From an uncultured Flavobacteriaceae bacterium (lineage in GTDB: Bacteria; Bacteroidota; Bacteroidia; Flavobacteriales; Flavobacteriaceae), in NCBI GenBank assembly GCA_945788155.1, contig CALZKX010000097.1, positions 1-6,556 on the forward strand: a DNA stretch of 6,556 nt, read 5' to 3'. Under the pieces are notes generated by a model. The model was not told where the DNA came from. It made no database searches and worked only from the letters and a program-made list of their open reading frames with translations. The position numbers were made by a program, and so were the translations under genes. Numbering within the stretch: the first letter of the stretch is position 1; every line of letters starts with the position of its first letter. Shown here in pieces: positions 1 through 6,178 of the stretch.

Positions 1-1772
1 ATGTTCAAGACAAACAAAGATCGCCTCGTTATTGTGGTGTAACCATTTCTGGATTAAACGTCCAGACGTCGCCAAGTTGGTTACAACATCGTTTAAAAGC
101 TATTGGCTTATCTCCAATAAACAATGTGGTTGATGCCACCAATTATGTATTGCATGAGCTTGGGCAACCCTTACACGCTTTTGATGCCGATAAAATTGTA
201 GGAAAAAAAATTATTGTAAAAACACTTCCTACAGGAACCAAATTTGTAACACTTGATGAAGTTAAGCGTGAATTACACGAAGAAGATTTAATGATTTGCG
301 ATGGCAAAGAAAAGCCAATGTGTATTGCTGGTGTATTTGGAGGTATCAATTCTGGAGTGACTGAAGAAACCACAAGTATCTTTTTGGAAAGTGCTTACTT
401 TGACCCTATCTCGATTAGAAAGACAGCAAAACGTCATGCCTTAAATACTGATGCATCTTTTAGGTTTGAAAGAGGTATCGACCCAAATATTACAGAGTAC
501 GCTTTAAAACGTGCTGCGCTTTTAATTACTGAAATTGCTGGAGGCGAAATTACAAGCGATGTTATTGATGAATACCCAGTAAAAATAGAAGATTTTCAGG
601 TACGTTTAAGCTTTGAAAATGCCAAAAGTTTAATTGGTGAGGAAATTCCTCGTGAAATAATTAAACGTATATTAATGTCGCTGGACATTACCATAAACAA
701 CGTGACAGAAACTGGTTTAGGATTAACCGTTCCAGCTTTTAGAAACGATGTGCAGCGTGAAGCAGATATAATTGAAGAAATTTTACGCGTGTATGGTTAC
801 AATAATGTTGGCACGACCCAAAAGTTAAATGCTTCCATATCAAATGCTTCAAGATTTGAAGACCACAAAGTGCAAAATATTATTGGAAACCAGCTGGTTT
901 CACAAGGGTTTTACGAGATTATGGCCAACTCCTTAACAACTCCAAACTATGCACAGTTAAGCGAACTGCTAAAAGAAGAACACAATGTTGTGATGCTAAA
1001 TCCCTTGAGCAATGATTTATCTGTGTTGAGACAGTCTTTGTTGTTTTCTGGGTTAGAAGCCATTGCGCACAACATCAACAGGCAACAAACAAGTTTAAAA
1101 CTGTTTGAGTTTGGTAAAACCTATCACAACTATAACGATGCTCGTGATGAGCATAAGCATTTATCGTTATTAGTTTCCGGTAATAAACATGTTGAACGTT
1201 GGAATGTAGAGAAAAAGGCAAGCGATTTCTTTTTCTTAAAAGGTAGCGTTGACGCTGTTTTGGACAGGTTAGGTATGTCTCGTTTAAGAACTTCGCCAGT
1301 AAAAAATGATGTATTTAGCGAAGGTTTAAGCTTGAGTCTTGGAAAAACAAAATTAGTAGATTATGGAATTGTAAAAAAATCAATTTTAAAATCGTTTGGA
1401 ATTTCACAAGACGTCTTGTTTGCAGATTTTAATTGGGGCAACATTATTGAAGTAGCTAAACGCAATAAAATTAAATTTACCGATATTCCAAAATATCCTG
1501 AAGTACGACGTGATTTTGCATTGCTATTAGACCAATCCGTTTCGTTTGAAGATATTCATAAAATAGCTAAACAATCTGAAAAACAATTGCTTAAAAATGT
1601 GAATTTATTTGATGTTTATGAAGGCAAAAATCTTCCTAAAGGCAAAAAGAGTTATGCTGTGAGTTTTACTATACAAGACGAGCACAAAACACTTACCGAC
1701 AAGCAAATAGACAAGATAATGAGTAAACTACAAGCTAATTTCGAGAAACAACTTGGAGCCGAATTGAGATAA
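1..1772 (+). CDS. pheT: Phenylalanine-tRNA ligase beta subunit, 5' end cut by window
   Basis: This is the beta chain of the cytoplasmic (alpha-beta)2 enzyme that charges tRNA-Phe. The reading frame is open from the window edge (first whole codon at 3), giving 589 residues of a family usually near 800 long. The N-terminal domains, including the EMAP-like tRNA-binding domain, lie outside. The GTG at 126 is an internal valine, because the codons before it already read as conserved PheT sequence (RYCGVTISGLNV). Visible domains are the B3/B4 core and editing region (about residues 9-195, with VVDATNYVLHELGQPLHAFD and DASFRFERGIDPN at 150-162), B5 (about 200-271, with PAFRNDVQREADIIEEILRV from 244, whose acidic residues bind Mg2+), the catalytic-like core, and the C-terminal ferredoxin-like anticodon-binding domain (about 493-589, starting TDIPKYPEVRRDFALL). 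The stop is TAA at 1770-1772, two bases from the stop of the convergent acetyltransferase gene. No damage is seen. Identity is certain; only the start is missing. Confidence 0.97.
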   Translation, partial: VQDKQRSPRYCGVTISGLNVQTSPSWLQHRLKAIGLSPINNVVDATNYVLHELGQPLHAFDADKIVGKKIIVKTLPTGTKFVTLDEVKRELHEEDLMICDGKEKPMCIAGVFGGINSGVTEETTSIFLESAYFDPISIRKTAKRHALNTDASFRFERGIDPNITEYALKRAALLITEIAGGEITSDVIDEYPVKIEDFQVRLSFENAKSLIGEEIPREIIKRILMSLDITINNVTETGLGLTVPAFRNDVQREADIIEEILRVYGYNNVGTTQKLNASISNASRFEDHKVQNIIGNQLVSQGFYEIMANSLTTPNYAQLSELLKEEHNVVMLNPLSNDLSVLRQSLLFSGLEAIAHNINRQQTSLKLFEFGKTYHNYNDARDEHKHLSLLVSGNKHVERWNVEKKASDFFFLKGSVDAVLDRLGMSRLRTSPVKNDVFSEGLSLSLGKTKLVDYGIVKKSILKSFGISQDVLFADFNWGNIIEVAKRNKIKFTDIPKYPEVRRDFALLLDQSVSFEDIHKIAKQSEKQLLKNVNLFDVYEGKNLPKGKKSYAVSFTIQDEHKTLTDKQIDKIMSKLQANFEKQLGAELR

Positions 1773-1774
1773 TT

Positions 1775-2299
1775 TTATAGCTTTAACCTAAACCCAAAAA
1801 CCTGAAGTTCTTCTTGCATAAAGTCTAATTCTGGTGAGCGTGTAAAACCCAATTTTTCATACATACTCCATGCTATCTGCATAGACTTTGTTGAATGAAT
1901 AATGAGTTCTTTTTGAAGTTCGTTTTTGGCGAGTTCTATACAATAGTTAGTCAATAATTTTCCAATGCCTTTCCCTCTTGCCTTGTTCGACACAGCGAGC
2001 AACCTGAAACCTGCGGCATTTTTTTGGTTAGGTGCAATTCCGCCAGATCCATAAAATTGCATATCGCCAAAATAGACTACGACACCATCAATAGATGCGT
2101 TTGGAAGTTTTGCAACTAGAAGCTTTACTTTTGGTTTCAGTGCAAATTTACCAACATTAGCTAGTGTTTTATAGTAATTGGGTTGTTCATCTTTATTAGG
2201 AAAACCATCAAGCTTCGAGTAAACATTAACCATAAGTTGTCCAATTTCTTGAAACTCATTTGGTTTTGCTTTCCGGATTATATATTTTAATTTAGACAT
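1775..2299 (-). CDS. GNAT-family N-acetyltransferase
   Basis: This is a 174-residue protein of the GCN5-related acetyltransferase fold, which moves an acetyl group from acetyl-CoA to an amine. The acetyl-CoA pyrophosphate-binding loop (motif A) is visible as RGKGIGKLL at residues 108-116, after the beta4 strand FRLLAVS. The C-terminal motif MYEKLGF at 147-152 is typical of motif B. The N-terminus IIRKAKPNEFQEIGQLM is the usual first strand and helix. I chose the ATG at 2299, one base after the stop of the upstream transporter gene. A longer frame from a TTG at 2344 would add 15 residues that do not look like GNAT sequence and would overlap the transporter gene by 44 bp. It is the last gene of the - strand operon and ends 2 bp from pheT. 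The substrate is unknown. The position behind a decarboxylase makes a small amine possible, but an unrelated role such as ribosomal-protein or drug acetylation is equally open. Confidence 0.9.
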   Translation of the reverse strand: MSKLKYIIRKAKPNEFQEIGQLMVNVYSKLDGFPNKDEQPNYYKTLANVGKFALKPKVKLLVAKLPNASIDGVVVYFGDMQFYGSGGIAPNQKNAAGFRLLAVSNKARGKGIGKLLTNYCIELAKNELQKELIIHSTKSMQIAWSMYEKLGFTRSPELDFMQEELQVFGFRLKL

Positions 2300-2300
2300 A

Positions 2301-3038
2301 TTATTTAAAACGCAATAGAGCGCTAACAAATGTTGATATACCAATGATTAAAATTAGATATAAAGACAATTTCTTGAATGTTTCCTGCGATATTCTTTTT
2401 AACAATAACTTACCAAGGTATGTACCAACAATACTAATCACTATTAAAAAAGGGATATAAATAAGAACTTCCATAGTAATAAAACCATTTAAAAAATAGA
2501 CTACACTTCTACTAAAATCAACAAAAAAATCAATAATTGCAGAGGTTGCTATAAAGGCATTTTTTTCAAGATTAAAGGCTGCCATAGTTAACCCTCTAAT
2601 CGCTCCTCCTGTGCCTAAAATTCCAGCAAATAATCCAGAAAAAGTACCTCCAAGTAATGCTTCTCTTTTATTGGGCTTTAAAATCAATCCTTTTTTAATG
2701 AGGAACAGAAGACTTAAACCTATTAAGAAAACACCTAAGAAAATTTCTAAAATGTATTCGTTAAGGTATTTAGCTATAATTCCGCCAATGATTACAAAAG
2801 CTACTGCTGGAATTCCAATGTAGGTAATGAGTTTTTTATCGATGCCTTTTTTAAACATGGCAATCTTACTTAAATTACTAGCAACATGAAATAGTGCTGT
2901 AATACCTAATACGGTTTGAAAATCAAAATATATGTTAGCAACAGGCACAAAAAACACGGACGAACCAAACCCTCCAACAGTTCCAAAAATTTCAGCCATT
3001 AAAGCTAAAAGCAAAAACAAATATTCTAGATTTTTCAA
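2301..3038 (-). CDS. TSUP (TauE/SafE) family membrane transporter
   Basis: This is a 245-residue hydrophobic inner-membrane protein of the TauE/SafE (TSUP) family, whose characterised members move sulfite, sulfoacetate, thiosulfate or other small sulfur or organic anions. About seven to eight membrane segments can be seen (roughly 3-21, 27-50, 72-90, 94-115, 127-152, 161-182, 188-211 and 221-241). The family's two-fold internal repeat shows in the paired glycine motifs GTVGGFGSSVFFVP (19-32) and GLFAGILGTGGAIRG (135-149). The frame starts at a TTG (3038): an in-frame TAA lies three codons upstream, and the first ATG (residue 14) would delete most of the first helix. The TTG call is therefore the best reading, although a start a few codons further in cannot be ruled out. 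It lies 14 bp after the peptidase gene and 1 bp before the acetyltransferase gene, so it is very probably cotranscribed. The substrate is not readable from the sequence. Confidence 0.92.
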   Translation of the reverse strand: MKNLEYLFLLLALMAEIFGTVGGFGSSVFFVPVANIYFDFQTVLGITALFHVASNLSKIAMFKKGIDKKLITYIGIPAVAFVIIGGIIAKYLNEYILEIFLGVFLIGLSLLFLIKKGLILKPNKREALLGGTFSGLFAGILGTGGAIRGLTMAAFNLEKNAFIATSAIIDFFVDFSRSVVYFLNGFITMEVLIYIPFLIVISIVGTYLGKLLLKRISQETFKKLSLYLILIIGISTFVSALLRFK

Positions 3039-3052
3039 AGCTATTTAATAAA

Positions 3053-4189
3053 TTAGTTTTTTATTTTGTGGTACTTTTTCATGAGTTCAATTACCTTGTC
3101 GATTGGCAATGATTCAATGGTATGTCCATCTCTTCCAGACATGGTTTCAGCAGTAAAAAGCGAATTTAAAATAGCTTCTTCTGTAGATTCAATGGTTGCT
3201 AAAAACAATGGCGACATATCATTATTTCTTACTTCTTTCTTCTCGTTGAACATAGATTCACTTTGGTAAGGAATTAGATTTTCTTTGGCAGTTGAAAGTG
3301 CAATTACATAATCGCCACTTCCGTTTGAGGCAATGCCTCCTGTTTTTGCCAATCCAAGCATTGCTCTTTTAGCAAGGCGTTCTAGGTTTCTAGCATTTAA
3401 TGGAGCATCAGTCATAACAACTATTATACATGATCCATCTGCGTCATTTAAAATTTTATCGCGAAAAGGATATTTTTGCAATTCTTTTGCAATTGGTACG
3501 CCATTAATTTCTAAAACACCACCAAAGTTTGTTTGTACCAGGACACCAACCGTATAACCTCCTAAAGATTGTGGAAGTACTCTAGAAGATGTTCCAATAC
3601 CTCCTTTATAACCAAAACAAATAGTTCCGGTTCCTGCTCCAACATTGCCCTCTTCTACACTACCGCTTTTAGCATTAGCTATGGCATTTAACGCATGTTG
3701 TTCGGTAACATGACGACCACGAATGTCATTTAACCAACCGTCGTTTGTTTCGCCTACTACTGAGTTTACCGAACGTACATTTTTGTTTTCTTCTTGATTT
3801 AATGTATAACTTATTAAACCTTCAGTAGCTGCAGCTACACTTAGCGTATTGGTTAAAATAATTGGAGTTTCAATGTTTCCTAATTCTTTAACCTGACTGT
3901 AACCAGCTAATTTTCCGAAGCCATTACCAATATAAATGGCTGCTGGCACTTTATTTTGAAATATGTTTCCTTGATGCGGAATAATTGCAGTGACTCCTGT
4001 TCTTATATTATCACCTTCAATAATGGTTTCATGACCAACATACACACCTTCAACATCAGTTATGGCATTAAGTTTACCTGTTTTTAAAACACCTATTTCA
4101 ATACCGTAATCTCTAAGTCGTTTGTTTTGTGAGTCCATATTTGCTGATATTAATAAGGTTGCGAGCAATAGATAGTTAATTTTTTTCAT
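3053..4189 (-). CDS. P1-family (DmpA-like) aminopeptidase, exported
   Basis: This 378-residue protein belongs to peptidase family P1 (DmpA/BapA; N-terminal-nucleophile-like fold), whose members remove N-terminal L-, D- or beta-amino acids from short peptides and amides. The precursor normally cuts itself before a serine that becomes the nucleophile. Here the expected site is Gly252-Ser253 in DADGSCIIVVMTDAPLNARN, and Ser253 is the predicted nucleophile. Other family marks are NAITDVEGVYVGH (41-53), VVGETNDGWLNDIRGRHV (144-161), QTNFGG with Asn221, and SNGSGDYVIALSTA (288-301). The first 17 or so residues (KK, then a leucine-rich stretch) look like a Sec signal peptide, so the enzyme is probably periplasmic. 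I see no lipobox cysteine. The start is the ATG at 4189, and the length is close to DmpA's 375 residues plus a signal. It lies 14 bp downstream of the decarboxylase gene and 14 bp upstream of the transporter gene. Trp152 stands where I recall a Tyr in DmpA. The family assignment is firm; peptide specificity is unknown. Confidence 0.94.
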   Translation of the reverse strand: MKKINYLLLATLLISANMDSQNKRLRDYGIEIGVLKTGKLNAITDVEGVYVGHETIIEGDNIRTGVTAIIPHQGNIFQNKVPAAIYIGNGFGKLAGYSQVKELGNIETPIILTNTLSVAAATEGLISYTLNQEENKNVRSVNSVVGETNDGWLNDIRGRHVTEQHALNAIANAKSGSVEEGNVGAGTGTICFGYKGGIGTSSRVLPQSLGGYTVGVLVQTNFGGVLEINGVPIAKELQKYPFRDKILNDADGSCIIVVMTDAPLNARNLERLAKRAMLGLAKTGGIASNGSGDYVIALSTAKENLIPYQSESMFNEKKEVRNNDMSPLFLATIESTEEAILNSLFTAETMSGRDGHTIESLPIDKVIELMKKYHKIKN

Positions 4190-4203
4190 AATTAAATGCT
4201 GTT

Positions 4204-5640
4204 TTAATTATTCATTTTATTTAATATTTTTTGTATCATAGAAATCGCTTTATCGATAGTTGTAAGTTTGGTTCTAAAAGACAAAATAGCCATTCGTATT
4301 ACAAACTTTTCGTTGATTAATGTTGAGCTTAGGAAAATTTCGCCATCATTATGAATTTCTTCCATTAATTTTTCATTGAATGCGTTGTCATTGTTATTAT
4401 TTGTTGGCCACCAAAAGTAACTTACTGATAAATCTGGCTGTGGCCCTAATTTAAATCCAATTCTTTTAAGTGCTTCTCTAAAATATTGTGTTAATAACAG
4501 TTTTTCTTCGAGGCAAGCTATAAAAGGGTCAATACCATGTAGTTGCAAAGGCAGCCATAAACGTAAACTTCTAAAATGTTTGGTTAGTTCTGGAGACACA
4601 TCGGCTGGATTTACTGGCATAGCATCATCAATGGCATCTTGCATATAATTGGCGCGATAGTGATTTGAATGGTAAACTGCTTCTTTATCTTTTACTAATA
4701 CTGCTCCAAGTCCGTAAGGTAGAAAAAGCCCTTTATGAGGATCTATTACTAAAGAATCTGCCATCTCTATCCCTTTAAAACGTTCTTTTACTTTATCAAC
4801 CAAAATAAAGAATCCTCCATAAGCAGCATCAATATGATACCATAGGTTATTTGCCTTTGCTATGTTTCCAATATCCTGCAACGGATCGATTGCACCAGTG
4901 TCTGTTGTTCCTGCTGAAGCTATTACCGTAAAAGGATTTAAGCCTTTCTCTTTATCCTTTTTAATTTTTTCTTCTAAATCCGCAGTAATAATTCTAGAAT
5001 AAACATCTAGTTTTAAATATCGTATTTGCACATCTTCCAAACCAATAATTCGAAGTGCTTTTTGAATGCAATGATGCACTTGAGGACTAGTATAAATAAC
5101 GCTTTTCTCTATAATGGCGTTTTTAATTCCATGTTTATCCCTAGCAGCTGTTAAGGCAATTAAATTAGCAATAGAACCTCCTGAAGCCAAATTACCAATA
5201 GCAGATTCTGGGAATTTAAAAATAGATTTCATCCAGTTTAATAGTTCGTGCTCTATCGCAACGCCTCCAGGGCAAGAAAAATACATTCCTGTATATTCAT
5301 TGGTAACATCTACTAAATAATCGGCCAAAGACGAGGTGTAAATACCACCTCCAGGAATATAACCTAAATGGCCTCCCGAAGCTGCGTTTATGCCTTTTGC
5401 CGCTACTTCGTTAGCATATAGCTCTAAAATTTCTTCGATGGATTTAGTGTTGTTTGTAAGTTTAAAAACGTGTGGCGTTTCCTTATCACTACAAAAGGCT
5501 TTGGTGGTTTCTATTGAGTTTAAAAATGAATTCGCATAAGTATTAACCTTATTTAAATAAGCTGCTCTTTGAGCTTCATTTGGCTCAAGAGGCTGAGACT
5601 GAGACTGTAAATTTAAAATTTGTTGTTTAAGTTGATTCAC
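4204..5640 (-). CDS. Group II pyridoxal-5'-phosphate-dependent decarboxylase
   Basis: This is a 478-residue cytoplasmic enzyme of the aromatic-L-amino-acid / glutamate / cysteine-sulfinate decarboxylase superfamily (fold type I), which removes CO2 from an amino acid to give an amine. The PLP lysine is Lys303 in DSLVIDPHKGLFLPYG. Asp271 in YHIDAAYGGFF faces the pyridine nitrogen, His190 in SPQVHHCIQKA stacks on the ring, and LASGGSIANL (151-160) and SAGTTDTGAID (242-252) bind the phosphate. Tyr332, in the stretch after the strand carrying VLVKD, is placed like the catalytic mobile-loop tyrosine of human DDC. The C-terminal small domain ends with KFVIRMAILSFRT. The start is a GTG (5640): an in-frame TAA lies seven codons upstream and no ATG occurs before residue 119. 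It is the first gene of the four-gene operon, preceded by 280 bp of non-coding DNA containing a palindromic element. Substrate (aromatic amino acid, glutamate, diaminobutyrate, cysteine sulfinate or other) cannot be told by eye. Confidence 0.93.
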   Translation of the reverse strand: MNQLKQQILNLQSQSQPLEPNEAQRAAYLNKVNTYANSFLNSIETTKAFCSDKETPHVFKLTNNTKSIEEILELYANEVAAKGINAASGGHLGYIPGGGIYTSSLADYLVDVTNEYTGMYFSCPGGVAIEHELLNWMKSIFKFPESAIGNLASGGSIANLIALTAARDKHGIKNAIIEKSVIYTSPQVHHCIQKALRIIGLEDVQIRYLKLDVYSRIITADLEEKIKKDKEKGLNPFTVIASAGTTDTGAIDPLQDIGNIAKANNLWYHIDAAYGGFFILVDKVKERFKGIEMADSLVIDPHKGLFLPYGLGAVLVKDKEAVYHSNHYRANYMQDAIDDAMPVNPADVSPELTKHFRSLRLWLPLQLHGIDPFIACLEEKLLLTQYFREALKRIGFKLGPQPDLSVSYFWWPTNNNNDNAFNEKLMEEIHNDGEIFLSSTLINEKFVIRMAILSFRTKLTTIDKAISMIQKILNKMNN

Positions 5641-5675
5641 TACAATTAGTTTAAGAGTTTAATAATATTACTTAT

Positions 5676-5826
5676 ACCCATTGTGCATTTTGACCATTTC
5701 ATCAATTTTTACCCTATCCCTAAAGGGAATATTGATGAAATTTCAAGTTCTTCCTTTAGGATAAGAGGCAAAAAACTTGAAACTTCGTTTAATCTTATTG
5801 AAATTCACTTAAAATGCACAATGGGT
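5676..5826. repeat. 151-bp element with perfect 16-bp terminal inverted repeats (MITE-like or structured leader)
   Basis: The ends are ACCCATTGTGCATTTT (5676-5691) and its exact reverse complement (5811-5826). Inside, two more perfect inverted repeats lie side by side: an 11-bp stem (5696-5706 with 5731-5741), whose loop holds a small tccc/ggga hairpin, and a 9-bp stem (5741-5749 with 5774-5782). A single strand could thus fold as a closing stem with two side hairpins. The inner segments 5715-5728 and 5752-5763 are also near reverse complements of each other, so alternative folds exist. There is no reading frame of note inside. Short length, terminal inverted repeats and intergenic position fit a miniature inverted-repeat transposable element, but I see no clear target-site duplication: the left flank ends TTAT and the right flank begins TAAT. 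An RNA or regulatory role is the alternative. No second copy lies in this window. Confidence 0.7.
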
Positions 5827-5837
5827 TAATTATATAA

Positions 5838-5872
5838 AAAACGTAATATTTATAGTTCTAAAAGTACACAAA
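5838..5872 (-). promoter_or_regulatory. Candidate Bacteroidota-type promoter for the decarboxylase operon
   Basis: Read on the - strand, TTTG (5872-5869) is followed after 23 bp by TACGTTTT (5845-5838). This resembles the flavobacterial pattern TTG, 17-23 bp, TAnnTTTG, but the last base of the -7 box does not match and the spacing is at the long limit. If it is real, the transcript would begin near 5830 and carry the whole palindromic element in a leader of about 190 nt before the GTG at 5640. No better match was seen between the element and the gene. Confidence 0.25.
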
Positions 5873-5888
5873 TTGATTTGTTTTTTTG

Positions 5889-5896
5889 TACCTTTA
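5889..5896 (+). promoter_or_regulatory. Candidate -7 box for the DUF2007 gene
   Basis: TACCTTTA lies 24 bp before the ATG at 5921 and follows a T-run. It matches seven of the eight positions of TAnnTTTG (with n free), missing the last G. The nearest upstream TTG (5873-5875) is only 13 bp away, shorter than the usual 17-23, so the -33 box is not convincing. If correct, the 5' leader would be under 20 nt. Confidence 0.3.
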
Positions 5897-5920
5897 ATAG
5901 ACATCTTAAACTTAATTATT

Positions 5921-6154
5921 ATGGAATCGCATTATACTAGAATATATACAGGAAGCATGATTATTGTGCAGTTATTGACATCAAAACTAGAGGAGATAGG
6001 TATTACACCTGTTATTAAAGATCAAAATGAATCTAATCTTGATCCAAAAATTTATGGTGGCCATTTACTTCAAGAAATCTATGTACATAAAGATGAGCTT
6101 GAAAAAGCTGTTCCTATTGTTCAAGCTGCATTAGCAGAAATGGAAAGCCGCTAA
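5921..6154 (+). CDS. DUF2007 family small protein
   Basis: This is a 77-residue soluble protein matching the DUF2007 (putative signal-transducing protein) family, a small ferredoxin-like domain. No biochemical function is established to my knowledge. The family pattern is seen in the start YTRIYTGSMIIVQLLTSKLE, a strand and helix, then EIGITPVIKDQN, and a C-terminal YVHKDELEKAVPIVQAAL helix. The start is the ATG at 5921. An open frame extends upstream to a TTG at 5873, but the extra 16 hydrophobic residues overlap the candidate promoter and are not part of the family. The gene is transcribed away from the decarboxylase operon and converges on the ABC-F gene 24 bp beyond its stop. It appears to be a single-gene unit. 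No regulatory role can be derived from the sequence. Confidence 0.85.
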   Translation: MESHYTRIYTGSMIIVQLLTSKLEEIGITPVIKDQNESNLDPKIYGGHLLQEIYVHKDELEKAVPIVQAALAEMESR

Positions 6155-6178
6155 CTTTAAATAACTAAAAGCTTTTAA

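Larger units (their letters stand above)
1775..5640 (-). other. Putative four-gene operon: decarboxylase, peptidase, transporter, acetyltransferase
   Basis: Four same-strand genes follow each other with gaps of 14, 14 and 1 bp and with no room for internal promoters or terminators. They are therefore most simply read as one transcript starting upstream of 5640. The first and third genes use GTG and TTG starts, and the others use ATG. No intrinsic terminator is seen after the last gene, which ends 2 bp from the stop of convergent pheT, so termination would have to occur inside pheT antisense sequence or be factor-dependent. Cotranscription is inferred from spacing, not shown. Confidence 0.75.

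Noticed and set aside
126..128. GTG as the start of a shortened pheT, suggesting a truncated gene.
   Set aside because: The same frame is open to the window edge and encodes conserved PheT residues upstream of it, so the gene is cut by the window and not truncated in nature.
2300..2344. N-terminal extension of the acetyltransferase from TTG 2344 (15 extra residues).
   Set aside because: It would overlap the transporter gene by 44 bp and adds sequence unlike GNAT N-termini. The ATG at 2299, one base after the transporter stop, is the natural start.
2611..2823. Open frames on the + strand within the transporter, peptidase and decarboxylase genes (for example 2611-2823, 3066-3269, 3333-3557, 5114-5320) and on the - strand within pheT (143-373).
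   Set aside because: Each lies wholly antisense to a well-conserved gene, has no recognisable domain and shows the composition expected of a shadow frame.
5591..5608. Short tandem repeat GAGACT/GAGACT at the start of the decarboxylase gene.
   Set aside because: It is only two to three imperfect units encoding a Ser-Gln run in a variable N-terminus. It is too short to suggest phase variation.
5667..5835. Target-site duplication flanking the 151-bp element.
   Set aside because: The flanks (ATTACTTAT on the left, TAATTATAT on the right) share only AT-richness. No direct repeat of 2-9 bp abuts the inverted-repeat ends, so mobility is not proven here.
5873..5920. N-terminal hydrophobic extension of the DUF2007 protein from TTG 5873, which would look like a membrane segment.
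   Set aside because: The stretch contains the candidate -7 box and has no family support. The ATG at 5921 gives a normal-length DUF2007 protein.
6166..6177. TAAAAGCTTTTA, a perfect 12-bp palindrome between the convergent DUF2007 and ABC-F stop codons, considered as a bidirectional terminator.
   Set aside because: It has no loop, only one GC base pair step at its centre, and would lose its core pairs to form a hairpin loop. It is too weak to call a terminator without transcript ends.
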